A DNA stretch of 64,000 nt from Vanessa cardui (GCF_905220365.1 NC_061140.1:1676501-1740500); one strand, 5' to 3'; positions 9,634 through 19,655 are shown, numbered from the stretch's first letter. Notes: a model not told the origin generated them from the sequence alone. Numbers and translations: made by a program.

Positions 9634-9992
9634 ATTTTTTTTTTGTTTAACGAGGAGGTAATGCGTTTACGCATGCCGCCCGATCGGGGGACCGGAACGG
9701 GCACGTGGGACTCAACCGGGGCCATAAGGGCCGCTGGGCGTCAACGAAGCTGACGCCCAGCGGCGGAAAAGATGATAAGCTCCACCGCTAACCGCCGGTG
9801 TAAAACACCTGGGAGGCTCGAGTTGCGAGCCCTCCCACACCCAACGAAGCCACTCACATCGTCGGCCCTGACACCAACCAGGAACGTACCAGGAGCAGCT
9901 CCGCGGTATCCCTCCCGCCAGTCTTAGACGACGAGCAAGCACAAGCCGGCCCCGTCACTCACCGGGGTGCACCACGAGGACTGACAAACACC
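9634..9992. mobile_element. GC-rich island, probably a retrotransposon 3' end
   Basis: Base composition changes abruptly: this segment is GC-rich inside AT-rich surroundings. It starts with a poly-T run (9634-9644) and GTTTAACGAGGAGGTAATGC, which on the minus strand would be a 3' end followed by poly-A. It contains a perfect hairpin at 9730-9764. Short open frames exist on the minus strand, including 76 codons at 9712-9942, but I cannot match them to a known protein. It abuts a SINE-B fragment. Presumed to be the 3' part of a LINE inserted beside the SINE. Confidence 0.5.
9730..9764. repeat. perfect GC-rich hairpin
   Basis: Arms GCCGCTGGGCGTCA (9730-9743) and TGACGCCCAGCGGC (9751-9764) are exact reverse complements around a 7-nt loop. 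It is a strong stem in DNA or RNA. Confidence 0.9.
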
Positions 9993-10117
9993 CCACACTC
10001 AGACCCAAAGCAACATAAACATATGAACTTTTTTACATCGACTCGGCCGGGAATCGAACTCGGGTCCTCGGAGTGGCGTACCCATGAAATCCGACGTATA
10101 TACATAGAGGTCGTCAA
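9993..10117 (-). mobile_element. SINE-B copy, minus strand, 5' part
   Basis: The segment includes CACTCAGACCCAAAG, ACATCGACTCGGCCGGGAA (body start), the box B complement GGAATCGAACTC and AGAGGTCGTCAAG at the 5' end. The downstream 3' body is missing, replaced by the GC-rich island. Confidence 0.8.
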
Positions 10118-10440
10118 GATTTTATATTATAGAAATATTTCGTTAAACTAGGCTCTAAATAATAATCAACTATTTGCACTTTTATGGGATATTTTACAAC
10201 TATTAACAGTTATAGATTCTTTTCAAATAGCTGTATTAGGTACCTGATATACAAAGAATATGTAGTCGTCGATATATTGCGAAATTAATATACTATATTT
10301 CTAAACTCGACACTTGCTTGATATTGCGTTTCGAATGAAATCCATGCATGCGAAATGACTACGTGTGAAGATAAAATTAGAACTTTCCCTATTTTTAGAA
10401 AATATATATTGTTTATTATATTTTATTTAAGATGCTAGAT

Positions 10441-10509
10441 TTAGACCAGCCTGATCTCAATCAGGCTGGTCTAAATATCAGATTGAACCTCAGTTCAATC
10501 TTGATATTT
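10441..10509. repeat. two adjacent hairpins
   Basis: Hairpin 1 has arms TTAGACCAGCCTGA (10441-10454) and TCAGGCTGGTCTAA (10461-10474), perfect over 14 bp with a 6-nt loop. Hairpin 2 follows immediately: AAATATCAGATTGAAC (10473-10488) pairs with GTTCAATC plus TGATATTT (10493-10509), with one bulged T at 10501 and a 4-nt loop. The two stems share or abut their base at 10473-10474. Confidence 0.9.
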
Positions 10510-10920
10510 TGTTAATCTATAAACCATTATGTCATATAGAAGAATTCTATTCATTAATCGCTCCACGCGATCAAGATTTATCCAGTAACTATTTTTAGCT
10601 CATATTTTTATATATTTAAGGAGTCAAAATCTATACATATAATAAAATCTGGGTGTCTGTTTGTAATGTTAAAATAACCGCTTTTAGTACGCATAGACAT
10701 TACAGTAATTAGATTGGATTAGTACAATAATAGTTATTACAATCTAGAATAATTAAAATATAAAAACTCCCTGTCGTTCTTTCGCTAGTTATACCATCAT
10801 TTCATTAGATTCTTTCACCATTATCCTATTCTCCAATAAATAAATATGTACTTAGGTAATCTGAGTCTCTTTACAAAACAGTTTCAACGGATTTACTATA
10901 TAACTAATTATAATTTTTTT

Positions 10921-11179
10921 TTATTGTATAGGTTGGCGGACGAGCATATGGGCCACCTGATGGAAAGAGGTCACCATCAACCATAGACAATGACGCTGTA
11001 AGAAATATTAACTATTCTTTACATCGTCGATGTGCCACTAACCTTGGGAACTAAGATGTTATGTCCCTTATGCCTGTAATTACACAGGCTCACTCACCCT
11101 TCAAATCGGAACACAACAATACTGAGTACTGTTATTTGGCGGTAGAATAACTGATGAATGGGTGGTACCTACCTAGACG
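10921..11179 (-). repeat. REP-C copy, minus orientation
   Basis: The poly-T run, then TTGTATAGGTTGGCGGACG, then the complement of the REP-C body through GGCGGTAGAATAACTGATG to GGTGGTACCTACCTAGACG. The distal end lies next to a (GAT)n tract at 11178-11200. Confidence 0.85.
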
Positions 11180-11658
11180 ATGATGATGATGATGCTGATG
11201 ATGTCAATAAATAAAAATCTTGACAAAAAAATCGCAGCCAATATAATTTGGGATGTAAGAATACAAACATCACCGTTCAGTCATTTAAAATCTTTTAGTA
11301 AGCTAAAGACATTAAACACATACACAAAAATTAAAAACTTTACACTATTTTAAAGCATTTATGTTATAAGTGTAATTTTAAATAACATTTTGTAATTGAA
11401 ATTTTACTAAAATCTCTAAAATTCGAAAATCTGAATCCAAATATAGAGACCGTTTTAACATTTCAAAGGCAGAACTTAGCTCACAATTCGCTTTGGAATC
11501 TGGTGGACGCTGAAAGCCTAAAAATGATAGATTTATCTGAAATAACAAAGAATTTCTGACATGTATTTCTTAGGCTTTTTTTCTTAATTTTTTTAATTAT
11601 TTACTAGAACTTCTTGGTCTAGCTTATAAAGTAGATCCTAATTAGTTCAAATAATGAG
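11180..11658. other. AT-rich stretch up to the duplication boundary
   Basis: Contains a short GATGATGATGATGATGCTGATGATG tract and otherwise unremarkable AT-rich sequence. The left edge of the tandem duplication lies at its right end. Confidence 0.5.
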
Positions 11659-11880
11659 AAAATTGTCCACGTATTATATATATATAAAAAGATTTCTCTC
11701 GAATTATCTATTAAAATAAATCACAACAAAATTGTAAAATGACAAAAGTGCTTGTAAAAAAAGCCTACTCGAATAAAGTTTATTTTTATTTTTTTTAAGA
11801 TCTAAGCTCACATAGGGATAGATCGCGGTGTGCAACTTTGTTTTACATTATGTAATGATAAAGATGATGACTTTTTTTAA
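11659..11880. repeat. partial lepidopteran repeat with embedded BS-LINE 3' end (unit A)
   Basis: The ends (AAAAAGATTTCTCTCGAATTA; CTCACATAGGGATAGATCG to ATTATGTAATGATAAAG) resemble the repeat at 2362-2642. The middle (AAAAGTGCTTGTAAAAAAAG to AAAGTTTATTTTTATTT, about 11745-11795) is the 3' end of a BS-LINE, oriented plus. Confidence 0.5.
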
Positions 11881-12043
11881 TCTTATTTTATTTTAGGACT
11901 TTTGCTCATAAACTGGCAAGGAATGATAATCACAACAAAAAAAACGTATACTCTTAGTAGGTAAACGTATGTTTCTTATGTGTGTCACGTATGTAACTTA
12001 TGTTTTTAGTAATAAATTAGAATTTATACTAAAAATATTCATC

Positions 12044-12290
12044 GAGATAGCCCAGTGGTTGAAACATGTGCATCTTTCCCATGATTGCGGGTTTAAACCC
12101 AGGCAAGCACCACTGAATGTGCTTAATTTGTGTATATAATTCATCTCGTTCGGCGGTGAAGGTAAACATCGTAAGGAAACGTGCACGTGTCTAATTTCAT
12201 AGAAATCCTGCCACATGTGTATTCCACCAACCCGCATTGGAACAGCGTGGTGGAATATGTTCCAAACCTTCTTCTCAAAGGGTGACAGGG
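12044..12290 (+). mobile_element. SINE-A copy (unit A)
   Basis: Head GAGATAGCCCAGTGG with box B GGTTTAAACCC, then the full body to TTCCAAACCTTCTTCTCAAAG. The 3' end with GCCCAGCAGTGGG and the tail is absent, replaced by GACAGGGGACAG. The same truncated copy occurs at the same place in unit B (22844), so it was there before the duplication. The 117- and 70-codon frames on the minus strand are antisense to this SINE. Confidence 0.9.
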
Positions 12291-12699
12291 GACAGATAAG
12301 ATAACGTGTAGAAACAATTTGCAGAGCAACGCCATCATTAAAAGCGTACACAAATCTCGCTCCGAGCTGTCGGTCTGCGCTCGTTCTAATTAATCAATAC
12401 TTAGGTCACTGGTTCTCAAACTTTTTATATTTATGTCATATGTAAATAAATATATAAGAGCTACTTAGCTTAAAAATTGTTATAGTTATTTTTCAATAAA
12501 ATTAAGCTAAAAATATTGGGTATATTCAGTTAATGTTATTGCAAAAATAAAAGGCTATTTTTAAAACGTTATTATTAAATATTAATTTTAAAATGATAAA
12601 CAGAAATATTTTCTTACTGAAAAAATATGATTTATTCGAGTAACCTCTTATAAAAACATTTCATAGTTAAACGATTATTATTTTGAATGACATTATCGA

Positions 12700-12880
12700 T
12701 TTGGAAAGTAGTTCCTCTTTTAATTGGTAGCAAACCAGTAGGAAGCTCACCTAATGGAAAGAGACTACCTCCGTCCATGGACATCTGCAACATCAGGTGG
12801 CTTGCAACTGCGTTGCTGGCTTTTAAGAAATATGTCTTTTCTGAAAGTCTCCAAGTTGTTTCATGTGTTAAATATATATT
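12700..12880 (-). pseudogene. J-LINE 3' end fragment (unit A)
   Basis: On the plus strand it reads TTTTAATTGGTAGCAAACC, then CTAATGGAAAGAGACTACC, ATGGACATCTGCAACATCAG and GCTTTTAAGAAATATGTC. This is the complement of the 3' end of J-LINE coding sequence and 3' UTR, better preserved at 50447-50670. The plus-strand 69-codon frame is a shadow. Confidence 0.65.
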
Positions 12881-12894
12881 CTATGTCCTTACTT

Positions 12895-13012
12895 GAAGTA
12901 TAAGATTGCTTCATAGCAAATTTCATGAAATTCGATCCAGTGGTTTGTTAGTGAAAAAGCGATAGATAGAAAGAGTTACTTATAAATTTATAGTATTAGT
13001 ATAGATATAGAT
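12895..13012 (-). repeat. Helitron-like/short repeat fragment (unit A)
   Basis: TTTCATGAAATTCGATCCAG to AAGCGATAGATAGAAAGAG and TATTAGTATAGATATAG is the complement of the repeat seen in plus orientation at 33400, 36845 and 49361 (CTCTGTCTGTC..., CCAAACCACTGAACC, GAAATTTGGTATG). Confidence 0.5.
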
Positions 13013-13366
13013 AAAAAAAAGTTAACATATCTACGGTATCTTATTACTGAGTTTCTAGCTACTCTACTTTGACCATTACTAACATTGTTACGAAGAATGA
13101 TCGCGCTGCTTCTAATGAAATGATCTGTAATCATATAATAATTATTAGAACTGAATAATTAATTAAAACTGCAATTTATGAATACTTGTATGCTTTAAAA
13201 TTTACTTCGCATTTGGATAGCCTCTTAGAGTGCGAAGTTCAAAACCAAACAGAAATATATCATAATATGTCAGACTATTCTTGTACTATAACATTACATA
13301 TATACTTATAATAATGAAAATGTTCATGTTTCAATCGTCAATAGAGTTTTAAATTATCTTTTAGAG

Positions 13367-13628
13367 TATTGGATATTAAAAATGTAATCACACAGGAGGT
13401 GGGCGTTGTGTTAAGCTCTTGCAGAACCTATTTATTTCCCTTTTTGTCCAGTTTCGTCACTCGTCGTATTCGTTTCAGAATTCTCAGAATTTAATTAATG
13501 AATTCGTGGAAAGCTTTTTCTTTTTGAACGAAATCCGACCCATTTATGATAACAGATATTGTTAAATTTTATACATTTATCATTGATCAAAATAAAAATA
13601 ATCATTCATAAGGATTATATATTTTTTT
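13367..13628. other. conserved block 1 between duplication units
   Basis: This non-coding block appears identical by eye to 24160-24421 in unit B, while sequence on either side differs. It contains TTTAATTAATGAATTC, a homeodomain-like palindromic site, and TTTATCATTGATCAAAAT. No open frame of note. It could be a regulatory element or a gene-conversion patch. Confidence 0.55.
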
Positions 13629-14081
13629 TATATAAATATTTTTTTGTAATATATTGTTGCCTTCAGAAATGAGATGTTAACTATGTACCTTGTTAAAAAT
13701 ATATTTATATATTATTGTTTAATGAAAGCTGAGTGACGTACTCAAGGAAGAAAAAGAAAGGAGGCATCCATTTTGTCACGATGGTAAAAATTGCACTGTC
13801 AATCGCATTCTTGATGAATTTTATAATATGTTTATGATATTTAACTTTAATTTAGTTAGTAAGTTTCCATCAATATTTATTTTAAATGTTTTAGTAAATT
13901 TTCGAATATAATATATTATGTTATTAATGATAGAAATACCGGTGTAAGCGATATCCATGGACATTTTCTTTTTTATATAAATACACATTATTGACACGTT
14001 TGTTTAAAAACAAAGTCAAAATGACGATTAATAACATGCGTACAAATATTGTTATCACATAATTATAATACATGTTGTGTA

Positions 14082-14378
14082 TATTTACGGGACAGCTGCT
14101 AAAATTATTTTCTACTCAAACGGAAACTTTGAGAAGCGCTGTAAACCACTGCGCCCCATTAATTAAACGACTACAAATTGTTCGTGTACATCTCGCATTA
14201 GCCACATCTGAGCTTGATTCGAGTGTTGATCCATTGAATCATCGATGACCATCTGTGAAGCACTTTGGCTGTTTTGTACGTCAATAATGTATAGCGACAG
14301 TTCGAAAATATATGTCACCCCTGCGAGGACCAGGACAATTTATGTTCAATTTCCTGTTTCATGGAATCTTATGACGAT
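14082..14378. other. conserved block 2 between duplication units
   Basis: 297 bp match 25145-25441 of unit B with the same length and two substitutions that I can see, both C/T, inside regions that are otherwise scrambled. It includes CCATTAATTAAACGACTAC, CATTGAATCATCGATGACC and a CATCTG E-box-like site. No long frame or repeat similarity was recognised. Confidence 0.55.
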
Positions 14379-14470
14379 GCGTTGAAGTAAGAAGATTTTA
14401 AACTCAATAATATTAATGTTATTTTTTCGGATCTAAAATTATTTTACTATTCTAAAAAAGGTTAAAAAAA

Positions 14471-14504
14471 AAGAAAGGAATACAGACATGGCTATTCCTT
14501 TCTT
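14471..14504. repeat. 12-bp-arm hairpin (unit A)
   Basis: AAGAAAGGAATA (14471-14482) pairs perfectly with TATTCCTTTCTT (14493-14504) over a 10-nt loop. It is preserved in unit B at 25534-25567. Confidence 0.85.
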
Positions 14505-15520
14505 ATATTAAAATTCAATTAATCAGTCTATACATTTACTTGAAAATCTTGGCAATAAACGTATCCCAGTCGAGGCAACCAATATTTATGGAAAGCTCAA
14601 TATGTATAAAGTATACTCCAAAATCTTAATTTCCACATTTTGTCGATAGAGGACTTTGTTTTTGGGTAGGGTTCCGAAATAAGAACAAATGATCGTAACA
14701 TACAACCTTTCCAAAATAAATACCCAAAAGTAATCCATCATGAAATGTTGATTGATAGCTAGAAATTATATTAAAACAACCAAAATAACTGTGGGTATAT
14801 ATTAGTTTCAAATCGTTCAGAAATGTTAATATTATTACAAAAATGATAAATAACCTCAAATATTTAATATAAAAACATATATGCCATATAGTTGACAACA
14901 ACAAACCAAAAAAAAGCCTGACAAAAGCCAAAGTGTACATACGAACACTAACCAGTCAGGCTGGAAATCAACCTATCCGACGAGCAACACGCGTCGCCGT
15001 TTAATTCCTCTATTTATCCGTCACCGAACCTAACTCTGTTACCAGATTACCCTCCCGTGCCTAAAAGCCTCATCAACCTGAGAAGTTCGAGTCAAATGTA
15101 ATTATTTTCCAAAACTCGGACCAATATTCTTTTCACTTTTTAAACTGAAATAGTGCTGTTAATGATCAAATAATCTACACTATAAAAAAATCATCGAATT
15201 AAGTAACATCATGATTTGGATCATCAACTGATATATTTTCCCGCCAAGCAGCAATACTTGGTATTTTTGTATTCCTGTGTAACCAGGCACAAGAGGCATA
15301 ATATCTCAGTGACTACATGCTAGGAATACTTATGTAGCCGCTTGCATATAGTTATTTTAATTTTTTTTATTTATTTTTACTCATATAATATTACATTTTT
15401 AAATATAAAATACAAACATATGTATAAAATATATTTAAAAATATAAAATACAGAGGCCAACCAGTGGCGGGAACAGGGTTTAAGCCACCGGTGGTCAGGG
15501 CTCCAAAGAGAGGAACTACC

Positions 15521-16630
15521 TCACAATACGCGCCGTGCCGAGGAGTACTGCATCAGGTCCTTGACCCAGCTGCCTAACGAGAGCCTCTTAAGATGTTGGT
15601 CGAGGCTCTTGGCCATTAGGCCATTCGCTGAAACAACTATCGGCACAATAACTGCAGTATCCACATCCCACATGTCGACAACCTCGTGAGCTAAGTCAAG
15701 ATATTTTATTTGTTTATCCTTCTTAGCTTTCACGAGATTCTCGTCATGAGGGATGGTGATGTCAACAATTATCGTGCGGCGCTCTGACCGATCTATCACC
15801 ACTATATCAGGCTTGTTGGCGACAACAGTCCTATCAGTGATTATAGATCGGTCCCAGTACATTGTGATATGACTATTCTCGAGAACTGGGTCGGGCACAT
15901 ACCTGTAGTATGGTATCTCTGATACCACAAGACCGTATCAAAGTGCAAGTTGTTGATGGATAATCTTGGCCACTTGATTATGTCTGTGCAAATACTCTCC
16001 GTTAGCAAGACGAGAACAACCGGAAATAATATGTCTGAGGGATTCGCCCGGAGTGTGACACGTCCGACATATGTCCAGCGGGCCATCCCTCACAATATAC
16101 CTCCGGTAATTGTTCATCATGATAACTTCGTTTATAATCGCACAGACAAAACCTTCAGTTTCACCAAATAGGTTGCCGAACCGTAGCCAAGATACGGACG
16201 CCATAAAGTCCACATCGGGTCCATGAAGGGCCCGATAGAAGCGTCCGTGTAACTCCTTGCTCTTCCATACCTCCTTGCGGTTCTCAGTACTTAGTACTAC
16301 AGGCTTGCGCCAGTTCTCTTTGCCTAAGGAGAGCGGACTTAGCCCCTTGTCCATTAAAACTACATCTCGGTGCATATCCAAGTCAGTGTGGAGAAAATAC
16401 TCCCTGAGTTTATATACCTCACGGTTATGTAGGGTCTTGGCATTTAAAAAGCCACGGCCACCATACCTCCGTAGGATATACAATCTCATCACCGAAGATC
16501 GAGGATGATGCATCCGATATGCAGTCAGCAGGACACGGACTCTCGTATCCAAGGCGTCTAGTTCTTTTTGAGTCCACTTGAGTATGCCGAAAGAGTACAT
16601 CAAGACCGGCATAACCCAACCATTGAATTG
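15521..16630 (-). pseudogene. R2-type retrotransposon C-terminal region: thumb, CCHC, restriction-like endonuclease
   Basis: One frame runs from about 16630 to 15521 with a single in-frame TGA at 15938-15940. Before the stop are a thumb-like segment (VLMYSFGILKWTQKELDALD) and a zinc knuckle, CRTCHTPGESLRHIISGC, spaced CX2CX8HX4C as in R2 proteins. After the stop comes the endonuclease-like block with KPDIVVIDR, VDITIPHDENLVKAKKDK and SLGSWVKDLMQ. The KPD...D...K pattern fits the PD-(D/E)XK nuclease of R2 elements. Near the C-terminus a 7-nt deletion relative to unit B (26603-26610) shifts the frame, so the last residues (YSSARRVL) are aberrant. Non-functional. Confidence 0.8.
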
Positions 16631-17060
16631 TCCGCCATTGCCCCATACATGATCTCAAGAAACTGCATAGAGTTGTATCTAATTTATACAACTCCAGCAC
16701 CCTCAAAAGCCATGTATGCGGCACGGAATCATAGGCCTTCTTGTAATCTATCCAGCATGTCGACAGACTCTTTCGAGAACGACGAACCTGTTGGCTTATG
16801 GTCATATCAATGAGGAGTAGCTCCTTAGTGCCTCGTGGTCCACCCCTACATCCATTCTGAGAGACAGACAAAATACTATTATTCTGTATGTGACTATCTT
16901 ATCTTATCTCTCAGAATGGCGGTAAGGAGCTTATAGACCGTCAGTAAACAAGTAATCGGTCTATAATTTTTAGGATCCGTTGCACTACCTGACTTATGGA
17001 GCAGGTGGGTGACTCCGGTGGTAAGGAACTGTGGTAGCGACCCAGACTCTAGAGCATTCA
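16630..17060 (-). pseudogene. R2-type reverse transcriptase, early palm motifs only
   Basis: Minus-strand frames give DPKNYRPITCLLTVYKLL (about 16925-16985), a frame change near an AGATA duplication at about 16895, then SQNGCRGGPRGTKELLL and CWIDYKKAYDSVPHTWLL (about 16730-16865). The latter includes the motif A aspartate. After SCMGQW the frame jumps directly to the thumb sequence, so the palm with the YADD box (on the order of a few hundred codons in the family) has been deleted. No polymerase activity is possible. Confidence 0.8.
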
Positions 17061-17079
17061 TGCGAGCTGCGCAGCCATT

Positions 17080-17643
17080 TTAGCCAGAAGTTATGCAGCC
17101 CGTCCGGTCCCGGAGACTTCCAGTTGGAAACGGATCGAAGTCAATACGCTCCACGACATGGGACGGATATTCTTGCGGACCTATACCAGTCCCCAAGAAC
17201 GCCCGCACCATGAAACGCATTACACGTGGACGCGTATTCCCTTCCTTAAAACAATATAGTTTTCCAATGAGTACTCTGGTCTCATTAATACGTTTCTCAA
17301 TCCTGCTCTGCCAGGCCGGTGCAACAGCCTTTGGTCGTGTAGCTCGTTCGGTGTCTTCAAATGTAACACCAGCTACACGACATGCTGCAACAGCCGCACA
17401 AAACAGAATTGAGTGCGTATCCTCGAGATTTTCACTGCTCTCAAAATAATCTGCGAGCAATGAATCCAGAGTGCACACTAGGTCCCTATTCCGTTTAGTC
17501 ATGGGCAAACGTGGCAACCGTGACCTAAGCTCAGCGGGAGTGTTACGACACTCCCGAATCGCATCCCCCAGTGCGCTCCTCAAATGATCACTGTACTTAC
17601 TTGTTGTAATAACCATGTCACCACCGCCCTCGGTCATCAACAA
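17080..17643 (-). pseudogene. R2-type retrotransposon, region between N-terminal domain and reverse transcriptase
   Basis: A 187-codon open frame with LRSRLPRLPMTKRNRDLV, ESSENLEDTHSILFCAAVAA, RPKAVAPAWQSRIEKRINET and DFDPFPTGSLRD. This matches the pre-reverse-transcriptase region I know from R2-like elements in invertebrate genomes. It is separated from the next block by a frameshift near 17080 and from the N-terminal frame by another near 17805. The ATG at 17643 is probably not native. Plus-strand frames over it are shadows. Confidence 0.7.
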
Positions 17644-17804
17644 TCATCATTTATTTATTTTGTTTGGTACAGTAACAGATAACAGATTAAAACATTTAGA
17701 TACATGAGATAGTACTTAACATAAAATCATGTTCTGGGCCCTGTGGTATTGCAGGAAGTGGTTCCTCAACCACGAGCATTGACGCGCCGGAAGTGACACC
17801 GATA

Positions 17805-18281
17805 TTACATGTTTCCGAGCGAATCACTCAGCCTGTTGTTACGCAGAATGACTCGCACCTGATCCGACAGTCGTTGAGCCGAGGCGTTGATAGCTGGTTC
17901 AAGCGCCTGAAACAGAGAAAGAATCCTAACACGGTACGCCGTGAGGTTAGTTCCCCCCTTTGTAGTCCCATAGTATGCGCGCATGACATTTTCATTGATG
18001 GGTTGTGTCCATCGCATGCGCTGCATACCACCACCGGAAGCGGGGACCCCGTTCGAGACCGGTTGGCCTCTGGCTCCCAAGCCCGTCGGTGGCCGGCGTC
18101 TCCCCGCTCGACGTACAGGTATTGGCGACGTCGGCGGGGAGAAGTACTCGTCGCTCGAGCTCGACGCAGCTGCAGACACCAGACTACTTCCTTGTGCGGG
18201 GTCCTGTGTCTGCGAGGCGGAGCTGAGCGGCGGGTCCGGGGATGGATAGTTGTGCGCTCGTTGTCTGGCTCTTGTCAACAT
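17805..18281 (-). pseudogene. R2-type retrotransposon N-terminal domain
   Basis: A 158-codon frame starting MLTRARQRAHNYPSPDPPL. The first part is rich in Ser, Pro and Arg and probably disordered. It is followed by RMRWTQPINENVMRAYYG, typical of the N-terminal region upstream of the reverse transcriptase in this group. I see no classical C2H2 zinc finger or Myb motif. The frame stops at 17805, but coding-like sequence continues in the next frame (ASMLVVEEPLPAIPQGPEHD) to about 17700, so a frameshift is likely. This is probably close to the native protein start. Longer plus-strand frames of 214 and 88 codons are antisense. Confidence 0.7.
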
Positions 18282-18714
18282 GTTTTTGGGTTTTATACAT
18301 TCTTATTTTGGTTTGACAATGTCACTTTTATTTTTGGTAGAATTATTGATGTATATCTGTTAATTTTTGTATATTTGTACGTATATTTTATTATTTATGG
18401 TCCAAAAATATCTGTTTACACTTTTTTAGATAAATAATTTTAAATTATTACTAAATATTTAATAAACACATATTTTGTTATTGCAACCAATTTCATATAA
18501 ATAAGTGTTATCAATTTCAGAACGTTATTTCTATGAATTTAAAAATGAATATAGGCTGTTTTCCTGCGCGAAATTATGAATAAAAATGACTGCCACTGAA
18601 TTTGTGTATTTATAATATTGTGAGAGATTTTTGACAATTTTTATTTATTTCCATCTCATGATTATAGATTTTATAAAATTAAACAATAAAAAAATATATC
18701 CGTGAATTGATCTA

Positions 18715-18766
18715 TTACAAGGTTGGTGGCGCATTGGCAATGTAAAAATATATAAATGATATAAAT
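18715..18766 (+). repeat. REP-C fragment interrupted by SINE-B, left part (unit A)
   Basis: ACAAGGTTGGTGGCGCATTG to GGCAATGTAAA matches the middle of REP-C. The rest of the repeat resumes at 18985 after the SINE-B insertion. Confidence 0.65.
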
Positions 18767-18768
18767 AT

Positions 18769-18950
18769 GAGACAACATCACACACATTACTCTGATCCCT
18801 ATGTAAGTAGCTGAAGCACTTGCGTCATGGAAATCAGAAGTTACGACGGTACCACAAACACCCAGACCCAAGACAACATAGAAAACTAATGGTAATCCAT
18901 AAATCCGGGACCATCAGAGTGGCGTACCCATGAAAACCGGTGTACACACC
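18769..18950 (-). mobile_element. SINE-B copy with internal deletion, minus strand (unit A)
   Basis: The copy contains GAGACAACATCACACACATTA, CCACAAACACCCAGACCC, ACAACATAGAAAACTAATGG and GAGTGGCGTACCCATGAAAAC. The segment with the box B region (TCGACTCGGCCGGGAATCG) is deleted. It lies inside REP-C. The same copy with the same deletion is at 26817-26996 in unit B. Confidence 0.8.
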
Positions 18951-18984
18951 AAAAATAAAAAAATTGTGTGTAAAAAAATAATTA

Positions 18985-19045
18985 TAATTTCTTACAGTGC
19001 CAATATGTATGGGCAGTGCCACTTACCACCAGGTGTGAAATTATC
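18985..19045 (+). repeat. REP-C fragment interrupted by SINE-B, right part (unit A)
   Basis: TTTCTTACAGTGCCAATATG to GGGCAGTGCCACTTACCACCAGGTG continues REP-C (consensus TCTTACAGCGTCATTGTCTATGG, then ACCATCAGGTGG) after the SINE-B. Confidence 0.65.
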
Positions 19046-19655
19046 CATACTACCAATACATTAATATACATATTTATTTGACCGCCATTAAGGTAAGATA
19101 TCATAATTTTAATGATAATTAAATATCCACACGGCGAAGGGCTTTCCATAACACTTTTGTCAAGAATTTGAATGGATCTCTTAATAAGAACAGCGATATA
19201 TTTTACCCTTTGAACGCAGAATTTACACTTAATTTTTAATTAAGTGGGTTCAAGATACAAAAAGGTAATTTTATGGGCACACAAATATGGGAACTTTTGA
19301 CTTATACCGATTTTGGTGAAAAAAGAGAAAACATATCTACGCAATTTTTCAGAAATAAGAAAAAACATAAAACTATTAAAATATTTTTACAGAGTTGTTA
19401 GAAAACCTAAATAAATGTAAGGCATAATATCATTGAAATATTTCTTACGTTTATTTTTCTTTTCGAGTAAACTTAAAATAAATTGGAGGAGATATTAGTG
19501 ACAAACAAGGCGAGGTATTTCACCGGTGCATCCTTAATATGGAACAATGTTGGCAAGTTCGGACAGGTCTCTCTATGAAGACATTATGACTTCTAATGGT
19601 TCCTCATTAAACTAATTAGGCAAGTTTTTATAAGAAAGTTACCTTTTTTATATTA

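Larger units (their letters stand above)
15450..18290 (-). mobile_element. R2-type (restriction-like endonuclease) non-LTR retrotransposon, internally deleted
   Basis: Successive minus-strand frames give, in order, an N-terminal domain (17805-18281), a linker and pre-palm region (17080-17643), early reverse-transcriptase motifs (16630-17050), then thumb, CCHC zinc knuckle and restriction-like endonuclease (15521-16630). This single-ORF layout is typical of the R2 superfamily. The palm core with the YADD box is missing. The GC content is higher than the flanks. The 3' UTR is short and ends near 15450-15480 (GCCAACCAGTGGCGGG on the plus strand). Unit B keeps only the terminal 200 bp (26510-26717). 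Confidence 0.8.

Noticed and set aside
9712..9942. 76-codon minus-strand frame in the GC-rich island
   Set aside because: High GC content lowers stop-codon frequency; I could not match the sequence to a known retrotransposon protein end.
11998..12351. 117-codon minus-strand open frame, repeated at 22799-23152, which at first suggests a conserved duplicated gene
   Set aside because: It is antisense to a SINE-A copy and its conservation reflects the segmental duplication.
16852..16919. 13-bp inverted repeat (CCATTCTGAGAGA / TCTCTCAGAATGG) that looked like a small insertion with inverted ends
   Set aside because: Both arms are ordinary coding sequence of the R2-type reverse transcriptase (AILRDK and SVSQNGC in neighbouring frames), so the symmetry appears to be coincidence. 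The frame break here is better explained by a short AGATA duplication.
17793..18437. 214-codon plus-strand frame in GC-rich sequence
   Set aside because: It is the shadow of the R2-type N-terminal frame on the other strand, and GC-rich DNA has few stop codons.
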